A stretch of DNA of 64,000 nt from Piezodorus guildinii (GCA_023052935.1 CM041297.1:105329563-105393562); one strand, 5' to 3'; shown: positions 11,347-21,197, numbered from the stretch's first letter. Program-made: numbers and translations. The notes: generated from the letters alone by a model not told the origin.

Positions 11347-12003
11347 TCTGGTGCGGGCAACACACGACTTTCACTGACCTCCATTTTTAATATAGATTAA
11401 AGAATTTTTAAATACAGTTAGATATATAAATGAGTGAACCTTTAAAAAATTAATGAAATTGAATTTCTATAGAAACATGTAGTGTATTAAAAAATCTATT
11501 ATATTATTATCTAAAATAATCAGTTAGTTTTAACGGCTTTTCATCACTCTTTAATAACTTTTACAAGCTTGTGTCTAAGATAATATTTTTTCTAAAATCT
11601 TTAGCTTTCCAACGGTATATTATTTATCTATATTACTGTTTTCATGTTCAAAAACAAAAAATTGCTTTAATATTACATAGTTATAAACCTCGTTAGATAG
11701 GAACCTTTGTTGTTACTATAGTTCTTGAATACGTACATAGCAGTCAGCTTTTGTTTATATGGGAAAATTAAATTTTCTGTTATTTGTGCTTCAAATAACA
11801 AATTTAATTATGTTTTTTCGTTTATGCTGACGATTAAATACAGTAATAATTTCGATGTTATGAAATAAATATATTTTTTCGCTAATATTGCTTTTTGTTA
11901 CAATAAACTTAATCTTCCAAAGCGAATATCGGTCAGACTGAGATTTTTTAAATATAACACTCATTTTAATTTCACCCGTGCAAACCAGGGGCGGATCCAC
12001 TAG
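11347..12003 (+). mobile_element. Non-autonomous Helitron-like element (657 bp)
   Basis: It starts TCTGGTGCGGGCAACACACG after an A and ends GGATCCACTAG before a T, fitting the Helitron rule (A|TC...CTRR|T) with no TSD and no terminal inverted repeats. Its 5' end recurs at 18450, 42488 and (minus) 51101; its 3' end is like those at 9091 and 43272. No Rep or helicase coding is present, so mobilisation would need a partner elsewhere. Confidence 0.6.
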
Positions 12004-12944
12004 TTGTTTTATAATCCCACCACATTTCCTGGATGCGTTCAATTCAATACAGTTGTAAATCTCAACAAATGTAAAGATTTTGTTATGTTGCTACAATTAC
12101 ACCCTCATTTTTATACTGACGTTCTGTAGCTAACCTAAAGAGCTCAGCCATAATGAATCCGACAGGCAGAAGATGAACTTTTGTTGGGGCTGAGCGTGCT
12201 GGGGCCGTTGAATAGGTCGTTCCATGGATCAGCGAGCTCATGCTCTCCCACGGGGAGGTACCCTCCCGCTTCGGGGATTCTTCAGCTTTCGGCTGACGCA
12301 CTCTTTGTCGGTGCGCGTGTGGCGATTAAGTCTTTGTTAATAGAGTTAGGGAGTCCGCATTCACATCATTAATTTGCCGTGACCTTCCTCTTCCTATAGG
12401 GACTCGGAAAAGAAATTGTTCCGATATTAAACGGTGTTGGTTGAATAAGTTCAAAGCCGTCAGTCAGTATTAGGGCTATTGTCTATCTTTGTTTGAAATT
12501 TGATCAACTTGCCCTCGTCGAATTAATATTGCCTAAACCCTTTCAGTTCAGATTCTGAGAACTCAACTCAAATTCTACGGTTCGCTCGTTATTTAATAAG
12601 GTTCCAAGAAAAACCTCTTAAACGAGTTTACATTGCCATGAGATTGGTAGGAATCCAAACTGGTTTAGTTTAGATTGATAATATATTCCATTCTTTATTA
12701 CAGTAAGTGCATATTTATCTTTAGAGTCTACGATTACATTCAAACAGTACCTAAGAAAATATTATGTAATTAAAATACTTGACGTAATTTTATGCTGATG
12801 TACATTGTTACTTCATAATTACAATAAATTTCTTGCTAAATAAAAAATTTTGTTCTCTTACAAAAAAAGTGGTAAAAGGTAATGAAGAGTGAAGAAAAAC
12901 TGATAAGACTAGTGATTTTTGTAAATAACAATATAATATCATAA
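12004..12944. other. Spacer, partly GC-richer
   Basis: 12010-12076 may be a Jockey B 3' tail (CACCACATTT...ACAGTTGTAAATCTCAACAAATG). The 12140-12380 block is GC-richer with overlapping short open frames on both strands but no recognisable protein. Confidence 0.35.
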
Positions 12945-13240
12945 TTTTTTTTTTTTTTTTTTAATAATGAACTTTTGCAAAGGATCAAAAAAAATAAAAA
13001 TATCCCCCTCCCTCCCCTAAAATTTGTGGGCTTACTTCTCAAAATTTGTCCGAAACTAGCGGACCATATTTTAAAAATTAAACACAAAAATACCATGGCA
13101 TACAAAAAACAATTATCTTAACATCTAGATGTTGGTATCAGCTGGTTATTTTTAAAATGGGTGCCGATTAAAAGTGTTTTAATTCAATAACTCAGTTATT
13201 TTTGAAGATAAGGAAAAAATTACAATTTTATTTTTTAACC
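12945..13240 (+). repeat. Dispersed repeat D
   Basis: Shares with 15740-16000, and in inverse orientation with 20255-20560, the phrases AATAATGAAC, ATCCCCCTC, GCCGATTAA, TTTAATTCAATAACTCAG and TTTTTGAAGATA. No ORF and no clear termini; probably an old non-autonomous transposon family. Confidence 0.45.
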
Positions 13241-13299
13241 AAAGAAATAATAATTGAATAATTATAAAAAAAGGAACGAGAAAAGAATTATTTTTTTAA

Positions 13300-13510
13300 A
13301 TACTTCATTTATTTGTATTTCTTTTGTCTACTTAATTTTGTTATTGTATACGTTTATTTATTTTGATTTTATTTTATGTAATTTGACTTTCCTTTTGTTT
13401 ATATTGTAAATATTGTATGAAGGGAATCCTATAGCACTATTATTATTGTCTATTATGACAAATTGTAATATATACGAATAAAAAAAAAAATAAATAAATA
13501 AAAAAAAAAT
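13300..13510 (+). mobile_element. Jockey family A 3' tail relic
   Basis: Matches the last ~170 bp of the 0.75-kb LINE: ATTTTATGTAATTTGACTTT, GTAAATATTGTATGAA, ATGACAAATTGTAATAT and a terminal A/TAAA tail at 13480-13509. Confidence 0.65.
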
Positions 13511-13671
13511 TAAATTTTACACACAAAACCGCCCATATAAACCTTTGTAAATCCGTTATTAGTATTTTTTTAAATTATTTATTAGTATTTTTGAACAAAA
13601 ATCCGCGAATAATTATTGAATAAAAAATTGAAATTTTACCTATAGTTACGCCCATAACTCTTTTATTTTTT

Positions 13672-13683
13672 AAGATAGAGAAA
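13672..13683. repeat. TSD, left (Jockey B copy 1)
   Basis: AAGATAGAGAAA is repeated at 14173-14184. The joined flanks would restore a repeat D sequence, so the LINE landed in that older repeat. Confidence 0.75.
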
Positions 13684-14172
13684 CTTACTGGACAAACGCT
13701 CCAACCTTCCACTTAATTACAAAAGACTTATTTATATGACCATCATAAGACTGATATGGACTTACGGAGTAGAGCTATGGGGCTCTACTAAACCATCGAA
13801 TTCTTCTCGTCTCCAATTCTTACAATCCAAAATCCTTCGTAAAATCCTTAACGCTCCTTACTTTGTCACGAATAAGCTTATCCATAAAGACCTTAATATC
13901 CTATATGTTACTGAATTAGCCCGAACCAGGTACCAATCATTCCATGAAAAACTCCATTTCCACTCTAATCCACTAGTTTCTATCCTATCATCTTCTTCAA
14001 TTCCTGGTAATCCTCGGAGGCGTCGGAAAAGAAGATGGGCCGAGACCTAGTTTAAAATATTTTTAGAGCGCCGCCAATGGGTGGCGTCTCTTCATGTATT
14101 TCATGTCAGTTTACTATGTCCACCGCATTTACTTGTTGTATATAATAATACAGTTGTAAATATCAATACAAA
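13684..14172 (+). mobile_element. Jockey-type LINE, family B, copy 1 (5'-truncated)
   Basis: Only the last ~120 codons of ORF2 and a ~120-bp 3' UTR remain. The 3' end reads ACAGTTGTAAATATCAATACA, matching the end of the 18.6-kb copy. The 12-bp TSD supports retrotransposition by target priming. Confidence 0.8.
13685..14050 (+). pseudogene. LINE ORF2 C-terminal fragment (Jockey B)
   Basis: The frame LLDKRSNLPLNYKRLIYMT is open from the junction and is nearly the same as the 18.6-kb copy downstream of the RT domain (IWTYGVELWGSTKPSNSSR, KILRKILNAPYFVTNKLI). It holds none of the RT catalytic motifs. The end is altered: RRRRKRRWAET followed by a stop, where the sister copy reads RRLKRRWPRDLLV, consistent with a small indel near 14035. 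Confidence 0.8.
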
Positions 14173-14184
14173 AAGATAGAGAAA

Positions 14185-14400
14185 ACTATGTATAGAGTTT
14201 TAGGTTCAGTAAAGCGCTAGCATATATATATTCAAGTCACAAATTATAATAGATGTAATTCCACCAAAACTCCGTTATTATTGAAGATAGAGAAAAATCC
14301 AAAAGATTAACAGTTATACCCTAAATCGTTATTTGGAAAACATAAACTATTGTGTAATAATTTTCAGCTTTTTTCTTTCTTTTTTCTGAGATGTTTAAGC
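14185..14400 (+). repeat. Dispersed repeat D, second segment
   Basis: The pieces TTTTAGGTTCAGTAAAGCGC, CAAGTCACAAATTATAATAG, GTTATTATTGAAGATAGAG and TGTGTAATAATTTTCAGC recur at 16080-16295 and in part at 50465-50580. It is the downstream half of the repeat interrupted by Jockey B copy 1. Confidence 0.5.
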
Positions 14401-15130
14401 AACCATATTTAGTTTTTTTTCTGGAACCCTTTCAGTTTGTAATGCTTTCTCATTTATAATATATTTTTTCTTCTTTCAAACATGGGATTTCTAGTTGCTC
14501 CATAGCGATGGGGTCATTCCTGATTTGTGGCGGCTCCGAGAAGATTCTATGTGGGATTTATTTGGTGAGTATTGACAATCTCTATTTTAGCCTATATAGA
14601 TGGGTCGGAAGCTCTATAGTTGTATAGTTTAAGCTTGTTCTAGACAGTTTAAACCATTGCCGCTCTTGGATAACTGTCCTCATCAGTTTAAAAAGGACTT
14701 TGAGGGGAAAGACTGGGTGTATTTCATGGGGAGGTAAGGAGACCGGGGGCGGTGGCGGTGATTTGCGGCGGGAAGGCCCAATATCCCGCCCGACACAACC
14801 ATTAAACTTGCTCCTGCTCCACTCCCCAATATTGGGCATCATCTACATCTGGTCCGGCTGCTTCCTCCTCCTAGCCCAGGTCTCGCTATATTTCATCTCC
14901 CTTCTTCCAAAAAAAAAAAAAAAAAGGTGAGGAGGAGTCTGTCATGAAGTATTATTTTTAACTAAATCAAATTAAAAAAAATTCACATCATCGATTGGTT
15001 TCTCATTTATTTAAAATCGAACGCGCACAACAAACTACTTTCGCATACTTGTTTTTTAAAATAAAATACAATTAGAGTTCAAAGCGTTTAGAGAATTACA
15101 TTCAGTTTCGTCGAAAACACATATTTTAGA
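14401..15130. other. Spacer with a possible retroposed segment
   Basis: A GC-richer stretch (14690-14910) ends in 17 A at 14910-14926, which resembles a poly(A)-tailed insertion, but no gene family is recognised. It contains GCCCAATAT at 14777 and ATATTGGGC at 14830, a small inverted repeat. Confidence 0.35.
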
Positions 15131-15134
15131 ATAA

Positions 15135-15352
15135 AATTGGAGCTTATTTATAACTTCACCACTCTTTTATGAAATGTTAATGCACAACGTTTCGGCTAAA
15201 ATTCATGTTCAGGTGCAAAGGTACAAATTTATCTAGTATGAGTAGATGTTTACAACCATAAGCCTCATGCACCTGAAGATGGCATTTTAGCCGAAAGTTG
15301 TGCATTAACTTTTAATAAAAGAGTGGTGAAGTTATAAATAAGCCTCCAATTT
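15135..15352. repeat. Head-to-head mini-palindrome with Penelope-like termini
   Basis: The left arm (about 15135-15212) is the reverse complement of the right arm (about 15273-15352): AATTGGAGCTTATTTATAAC pairs with GTTATAAATAAGCCTCCAATT. Each arm carries a motif of the form CCTGAAGATGGC-loop-GCCGAAA facing outward. The layout matches, at small scale, the 23-29 kb Penelope palindrome. No coding capacity. Confidence 0.55.
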
Positions 15353-15739
15353 TAATCACAGAATTCGACCTTCACCTTAAACAATCTACATCATATATTA
15401 GATTAATTAATATAAGTCTTGTTATATTAAATTGTTGCGTACAGCACTCAGCTAAGTTAATGCTCTGTTTCTTTCTTAATAGTTTTTGTGTACTAAGTTT
15501 ATTAGTTGATTATAATTTAATGTGACTCCAAAATATTATTTTTTATAAAGGCACTTATTATTATTATCATTATTTATCATGTGATGTATATACGCATGTG
15601 TTTGTGTATTTTTTTAAAATCTTTATTTATTGTCATACATACTTGTCTTTCTCATCTCAACAACAAGCTTATAAGATATAAATTACATCTTAATGTTATA
15701 AATAAATAAATAATAGATCCATCGGCTTTAATTATCATT

Positions 15740-16300
15740 TAGGTTTATTATTTTCAATAATGAACCTTTTGTGATCGACCAAAATGAAAAAAATTATCCC
15801 CCTCTCTAAATTTGACTAATAGACCAATTTTTTTGAAATTTGCTATAAAAATACTAGGGCATTCATGACCGTAATACTTAGACCTTCATATACGCTGGTC
15901 ATTTTTTAAAAAGGCGGCCGATTAACTGTTGATTTAATTCAATAACTCAGTAATTTTTTTTCAACCGAAAAAACCGCGGATAATTAAAAGAAAGAGAAAA
16001 AAACAAAAGAAAAATTGAAATTTTACCACAAACATCCCCATAATTCAGTTCTTTTTTTTTGAAGATTAAGTAAAATATGTAAAGAGTTTTAGAATCAGTA
16101 AAGCGCAGAAAACAGGAAAAAAAAAAGTTGGTTATATATTCAAGTCACAAATTATAATAGATGTAATTCGACCAGTACTCGGTTAATATTGAAGATAGAG
16201 AAAAATGGATAAGATTAGCAGCTATAAATAGTTATACCGTACTATAGTTATTTAGAAATAATAAACCATTGTGTAATAATTTGCAGCGTTTTTAAATATT
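15740..16300 (+). repeat. Dispersed repeat D, fuller copy
   Basis: Runs from the AATAATGAAC phrase through ATAACTCAG and CAGTAAAGCGC to TGTGTAATAATTTGCAGCG, linking the two segments seen separately at 12.95 and 14.2 kb. It gives the best view of this family here. No ORF. Confidence 0.5.
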
Positions 16301-16335
16301 TATCTTTCAGCGTATTAATTAATATTGCTACACAA

Positions 16336-16621
16336 GAAGGAATTAGTCTGGGTGGCGGTCAGTAAATAAAACAATGAAGTAGTTTCAAACATTTAATTTT
16401 TTTGACAACATTTCGACCCCCTTTGTGGGTCATCATCGGAGCGTATTATAGGCGAATGAAAACTCAATTTTTTTATTTTTCAGTTTCCATTCGCCTATAA
16501 TACGCCCTGACGATGACTCATATTCCATATATATGGAATTACATCTATAATGGTCGAAATGTTGGCAGAAAACAAATTGTTACATAAAAAACTACATAAT
16601 TGTTTTATTCACTGACCGCCA
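16336..16621. repeat. Mini-palindrome with Penelope-like termini, interrupted
   Basis: The left arm GGTGGCGGTCAGTAAATAAA...TTTCGACC...ATCATCGGAGCG pairs with the right arm CGCCCTGACGATGA...GGTCGAAATG...TTTTATTCACTGACCGCC about a centre near 16470. The last ~18 bp of the right arm (CTCGGACTAATTCCTTCT) lie at 17871-17888, separated by an inserted DNA transposon. The outer end resembles the 23-29 kb Penelope terminus (TTTATGACCGCACCC). Confidence 0.6.
16617..16621. repeat. 5-bp TSD, left (CGCCA)
   Basis: CGCCA here and at 17866-17870 flank the CACAGTG-ended element. Removing the element and one CGCCA restores the palindrome arm. Confidence 0.7.
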
Positions 16622-17865
16622 CACAGTGGGCCCGAATGTCCAAAATTCGGAAAAAAAATCAATATCTCGAAAACGGATTAGTATAAAAACCTGGGGCTGG
16701 TCATTCGACTCAGAATGAAAAAATGCATCATGTTCAACGGTCTGTATTGAAATTTTGAAAAAAATAAAAAAATTAATGAGAAAATTAAAGCCTATTGGCA
16801 AGATAAAAATTTCGTAAATTTTCGAAATAGGTTGCACTTATAAACACCAGTTCAAACAAGTATTTTTAGTGTATATTAAAATTAAATAGTAGTTACGAAT
16901 ACAAATTCAAGGAAAGTTAAAAGACTGGAGAATTGCGTAAATAATTAGAAATAGAGATTCAAAGTCAAGGCTTGCTCAAATTGAAAAGAAACTTACGATT
17001 TCAAAATCAAGGAAATTATATTAACAGTTGCTTAGCTGTATCACTGAATTCCAGATGCTTTTTCTTTGGTTCGAGTCCAATGTTTGTGATAAAAAGATGT
17101 GAAGTCTCCAGTAGCTGGATTCGTGGCCTGGTAAGTGGAAAACATATCCATTTTCCATCCACTCGCTGAATATTTTTCTGAACCTCGCCCGGTTCCGATT
17201 TACCTTGTTTGCTTTTTATTAAAATGAAGCAAAAATATCTTACATAGAGCTTTCACCATCGTAGAAATGTTTACCTCGTCAAGGTCAGGAAGATTTTGTC
17301 AAAGTTTGTACCACTCCACAAGCACTCACACAAATCGCGGTATTTAATTTTGATAGAGCTCATGGCTAGACAACATTAGAAACTAGGCTGAACTTTAAAA
17401 AGTTTAATTAATTAATCCTTTCTTTCTGATCGGATAGGCAGATAAAGGCAGATGGTTTTTGTTCTAATCTTTATTTTAACACGTCTACTTTGAGAAAATA
17501 TCTTCCCCATCCCGGAGGAAGTCGGAGCTTTTTCTGTTGCACTACCTTTTCAAAATGTTTACGGTAGTTCGTAACTTTGGTCTGGTTACTTGATCTAAAA
17601 TATTTGTTTGACCTATTCGTCTTATGTGTGGCATATTTAAACATCGTAGGAATAAAACAATAGAATTATTTCACTATTTTTCCAAGTTATATAGCAAACT
17701 CTAAAAGTTAGGTGTAATTTAAGCAAAACTTCCGCTATCTTGACTTAAAGCCATAATAAATGGGGCTAAACATTAGTCTGGATAATGTATGACAGAAACA
17801 CGTGCCAGATGATCAAAATTAAAAATTTCGGAAAATCGAATTTTTTCCCCACTTGCCCTACTGTG
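16622..17865. mobile_element. Transib-like non-autonomous DNA transposon (1,244 bp)
   Basis: The left end reads CACAGTGGGCCCGAAT and the right end, reverse complemented, CACAGTAGGGCAAGTG; both ends then carry an AAAATTCG. The flanking duplication is 5 bp and GC-rich. A CACWRTG-type terminus with a 5-bp GC-rich TSD is characteristic of Transib elements, and CACAGTG equals the RAG signal heptamer. No transposase-like frame is present: the open frames inside are short and AT-driven. The superfamily call rests on termini and TSD alone. Confidence 0.6.
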
Positions 17866-17870
17866 CGCCA
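17866..17870. repeat. 5-bp TSD, right (CGCCA)
   Basis: Second copy of CGCCA, followed by the displaced remainder of the palindrome arm. Confidence 0.7.
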
Positions 17871-17888
17871 CTCGGACTAATTCCTTCT

Positions 17889-18449
17889 AGTAATTTTAAT
17901 ATTGATATACCATTCAACTTTGTAATGTAATCCAAGCTTTTTCCCCGACTGAATTCAATTGAAGATCTGATACCGCGCCGGAGAAACCAGCAACAAGAAG
18001 CTATTCTGTTTTAAAAGTATTGGCTAGGGTAGTGTGTCAGCCTCCTCATCCCTATCCATATGTAAGCAGCCTTACCCGCCTCATCTTCCCTCCTCTCCTC
18101 TTCTCCAAATATTTACTTTTCTTTTCTCTCTTATTTTACATATATTTTCTTTTTCTTAGTATTTTTCCAGATCCTGAAATATTTCGCCGAATTCCCTTGA
18201 AAGAATTTCCATTTTAACTCGTTTTAAAAAGCTCTCGGTGAGTGCAACTTCTGTATAAGGGATGTTTTTTAAGATCAAGTTCTTGATCGATGAGGGAATT
18301 CGCCTTTCACATCTCCTATCAAATCACTTACTGTTTTCATAACTTCAATGTGTTTATTCATTATATTCTTATTCTGTTAGAGTGGTATACGTTGTAACAC
18401 TATAAAAACACTGAAAATTATTATTCAATGGTTTATTATTTTAAAAAAT
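17889..18449. other. Non-coding spacer
   Basis: A pyrimidine-rich stretch at 18040-18180 gives a short open frame but no known domain. No gene supported. Confidence 0.35.
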
Positions 18450-18577
18450 TCTGGTGCGGGCAACACACGACATTCACTTACCACGACCGTTAAAAAAAAT
18501 TTAAAAACTATTAGATATCATTCATTTTTAAAATATATTGTTGATTTTAATAAAACGTAATTTCATTTTCGTTAGAA
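18450..18577 (+). mobile_element. Helitron-like element, 5' piece
   Basis: Begins TCTGGTGCGGGCAACACACG after AAAAAAT, matching the 11347 terminus, and continues CACTTACC. It is cut by Jockey B copy 2; the continuation is at 19812. Confidence 0.55.
18568..18577. repeat. TSD, left (Jockey B copy 2)
   Basis: TTCGTTAGAA is repeated at 19802-19811 after the A run. Confidence 0.8.
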
Positions 18578-19801
18578 TAATTCCTCATCATCAGTTTGGA
18601 TTCAGAACGTCCCACTCCACTATCCAGCAATGTCATCGTGTGGTGGACGTTGTATCGTCTACATTGGAGCGCGGCTTGTATTGTACGGGAGCCTTCCTCG
18701 ACGTGGAACAGGCCTTTAACCGAGTCTGGCACCCAGGGTTGCTTTACAAGCTCCGCAAATTCCTCCCCCCAACATACTTCCTTATTATCCAGTCCTACCT
18801 CACTGACAGATCCTTCAAAGTCAATCATAATAATTCCTATTCATCCATTTTTAGTCAGTTAGCTGGTGTTCCTCAAGGCAGTATCCTAGGACCCATTCTT
18901 TACACAGTTTATACAGCTGATATCCCTTCCCATCCTAACACTTTCCTTTCTACCTATGCTGATGACACTTGTGTGTTATAAGTCAATACTGATCCAACTA
19001 TTGCCAACATTATCAAACTCTCCAATCCCACCTCAGAGACCTTGAGGCATGGTGTCAGAACTGGAGAATTAAAATTAATGCCAACAAATCCAACCAAATT
19101 ACCTTTACTCTTCATCGTAAACCTATTACATCCTGCCCTACTGTCTCCCTTCAATAATACTCCTCTTTTTCCGGTTAAACAGATCCGATATCTAGGACTG
19201 CACCTTGACAAACGCCTTACTTGGAACCCTCACACAAGACTGAAACGACAAGAAACTGGACGACGTTTTCGACTTCTTCAACATTTACTAGACAAACGTT
19301 CTATTCTTCCACTTAACTACAAAAGACTCATCTACATGACTATCATAAGGCCGATATGGACTTACGGAGTGGAGCTTTGGGGCTCTACTAAACCATCGAA
19401 TTCTTCCCGTATCCAATCCCTACAATCCAAAATCCTTCGTAAAATCCTAAATGCTCCTTATTTTGTCACGAACAAACTTATCTATAAATATCTCGACGTT
19501 CCGTATGTTGCTGATTTGGCCCGATCTAGATACCATTCCTTTCATGACAAACTTCATTCCCACCCTAATCCTCTTGTTTCAATACTTTCTTCCTCTTCAA
19601 TTCCTGACAATCCTCCGAGGCGTCTGAAAAGAAGATGGCCTCGAGACCTTCTAGTGTAGAAAAGTTACAGGAGTGCTGCCATTAGGTAGTTCTTCTTCAA
19701 GTTTGTATCACGCCATTTAACTTTTGTCACATTTACTTGTTGTACCTTGAAGTACAGTTGTAAATTTCAATAAATGATGTTAAAAAAAAAAAAAAAAAAA
19801 A
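18578..19801 (+). mobile_element. Jockey-type LINE, family B, copy 2
   Basis: 5'-truncated inside the RT domain, with a 3' UTR (19660-19782) ending TTGTAAATTTCAATAAATG and an A run at 19784-19801, flanked by a 10-bp TSD. It sits inside a Helitron-like element. It is the longest copy of family B here. Confidence 0.88.
18580..19659 (+). pseudogene. LINE reverse transcriptase, disrupted (Jockey B)
   Basis: Starts at IIPHHQFGFRTSHSTIQQ. RT motif A is GAFLDVEQAFNRVWHP, motif B AGVPQGSILGP, and the YADD catalytic box lies just before an in-frame TAA at 18979-18981. Between about 18990 and 19140 the coding sense moves to another frame (AWCQNWRIKINANKSN can be read there) and then returns, so there are two compensating frameshifts. 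The frame from about 19140 is open to the C-terminus PPRRLKRRWPRDLLV. The C-terminal ~120 residues closely match the 13.7-kb copy. Not translatable as one protein. Confidence 0.88.
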
Positions 19802-19811
19802 TTCGTTAGAA
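19802..19811. repeat. TSD, right (Jockey B copy 2)
   Basis: TTCGTTAGAA, identical to 18568-18577. Confidence 0.8.
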
Positions 19812-19940
19812 ATATATGATTTAGATTAAACAATGTAACTATATTAAATTGTTAATAAAGAATTTGTTTATTCCCTATTCGTCACTTTATATTATCTTTC
19901 ACAACTTTTTGTATCAAAAATATTTTTCTAAAATCTTTCT
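19812..19940 (+). mobile_element. Helitron-like element, continuation
   Basis: TCGTCACTTTATATTATCTT...TTTTTCTAAAATCTTT continues the Helitron sequence in the order seen at 11540-11610, confirming that Jockey B copy 2 split it. It is truncated again by the following SINE 2. Confidence 0.45.
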
Positions 19941-19974
19941 CCTTCCTTTTTTTTTTCTTTTGCCTCTTTTTTTA

Positions 19975-20222
19975 TACATTTTTTTTTCTCTGGCGCGACA
20001 GACCGTGTAGGTCCTTGGCCGCGTGGTATAGACTCCTGGGAGAATATACTCACGATTCTCGATGAAATGTTTAGGGTAGGGTTACTCCTTACGTCTATTT
20101 TTGCTGTGATTGAGTCCCCATTTAATAATATTCTTATAAAAGTTCCGCTGGGACTGGGACTCGAACTCAAAACTCTGGCGTGGGACACTAGCGCGCTAGT
20201 CATTCAGCCACCGGCTCCCTCT
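19975..20222 (-). mobile_element. tRNA-derived SINE, family 2
   Basis: On the minus strand the head reads GAGCCGGTGGCTGAATGACT, an A-box-like GGTGGCTGAATGA and a B-box-like GAGTTCGAGTCCC, about 35 nt apart as in tRNA genes. A non-tRNA body follows and ends in a purine/A-rich tail. It is unrelated to SINE 1 outside the promoter. The cloverleaf is not intact, so it is not read as a functional tRNA gene. Confidence 0.55.
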
Positions 20223-20254
20223 TTTTCTATAATTATTCAAGTGTTTTTGGTTAA

Positions 20255-20553
20255 AAAACGTTAATAATTTTTTTCTCTATCTTTAAGAATAACTGATTTA
20301 TTGAGATAAATCACTTTTAATACGCTGCAATTTTAAAAATAACCAGCTGGTATCTATGTTTAGGTGGTTAGGATCATCGTTGCATGCCATAGTATTTTCG
20401 TGGGGAATTTTGAAAAAATTTGGTCTTATAGTTTCGGAGAAATGCCGTGAACGGCTGACAAACGGATTTCTAGCTATCTTGAAACGAAAGCCCTCACATT
20501 TTAAGTGGGGGAGGGGAATTAATTTTTTCATACTTGATTAAAAATGTTCAGTA
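20255..20553 (-). repeat. Dispersed repeat D, minus copy, left part
   Basis: On the minus strand it shares with 12945-13240 and 15740-16000 the AATTCAATAACTCAG-type and ATCCCCCTC-type phrases. The end at 20460-20553 is duplicated at 21104-21197. Confidence 0.5.
20460..20553. repeat. 94-bp direct repeat, left
   Basis: AAACGGATTTCTAGCTATCT...AAAATGTTCAGTA recurs at 21104-21197 with about two differences. It flanks the LINE-tail insertion. Confidence 0.85.
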
Positions 20554-21103
20554 GAATAGAATAGAATAGAATGAGTTTATTTGTCTTTGGGGGTTCCCCA
20601 TACAAATAGAGCCTGGTCAGGCTATACATAACAAACAGCAATTAATAACAATTATAAGTAATAAACATGAAACGCAACAAATAACAATAGGATAATAGAT
20701 AAGCATTAAACAGCATAGTAGAATAAACAAAATAAACAGAAAGTAACAAATTATACAGGTTTATATATATTTTTTTTTCTTTATCTTATATAGAAGTATT
20801 AAAGTATTTTAGATTTTAAATAGTCTTTGAAATACAAATTTTTAATACATATAGTTATATATATACATAAATACATTTTAAATTAACATCGGAGTGAATG
20901 AATATTAAATATTAGGATTTTAAATGAACACTGATATATAAATATAGTTAAAAGAGATTTGTGAAACCAGATTATGGATTATAATAGTTCCTTGCAATAG
21001 TGCAGACATTATTTATTAGATAGGAACCACTATGAAACATTAACTAGGGACAGTATTATTAATTTTATAAATAGTTGATTATTTTCTAATGTAGCTCGTA
21101 ATT
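20554..21103 (-). mobile_element. Non-LTR retrotransposon 3' fragment, family C
   Basis: On the minus strand the 550-bp insert ends ...CAAAGACAAATAAACTCATTCTATTCTATTC, i.e. a pentanucleotide (ATTCT)n tail instead of poly(A). A second copy of the same 3' end lies at 46885-47040 (shared: CCCATACAAAT and a TTTATTTGT-type phrase). No ORF remains. Flanking 94-bp direct repeats appear to be its target duplication. Confidence 0.55.
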
Positions 21104-21197
21104 AAACGGATTTCTAGCTATCTTGAAACGAAAGCCCTCACATTTTAAGTGGGGGAGGGAAATTAATTTTTTCAAACTTGATTAAAAATGTTCAGTA
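21104..21197. repeat. 94-bp direct repeat, right
   Basis: Second copy of 20460-20553. Downstream it continues as repeat D (TTGAAAATAATAAACC), whereas the left copy continues upstream into repeat D, as expected if one repeat D was split. Confidence 0.85.

Noticed and set aside
12181..12372. Gene in the GC-richer patch near 12.2 kb
   Set aside because: Frames on both strands are equally open and carry no known motif.
20155..20222. A functional tRNA gene on the minus strand
   Set aside because: Promoter-like boxes are present but the cloverleaf arms do not pair well and a SINE-like body follows.
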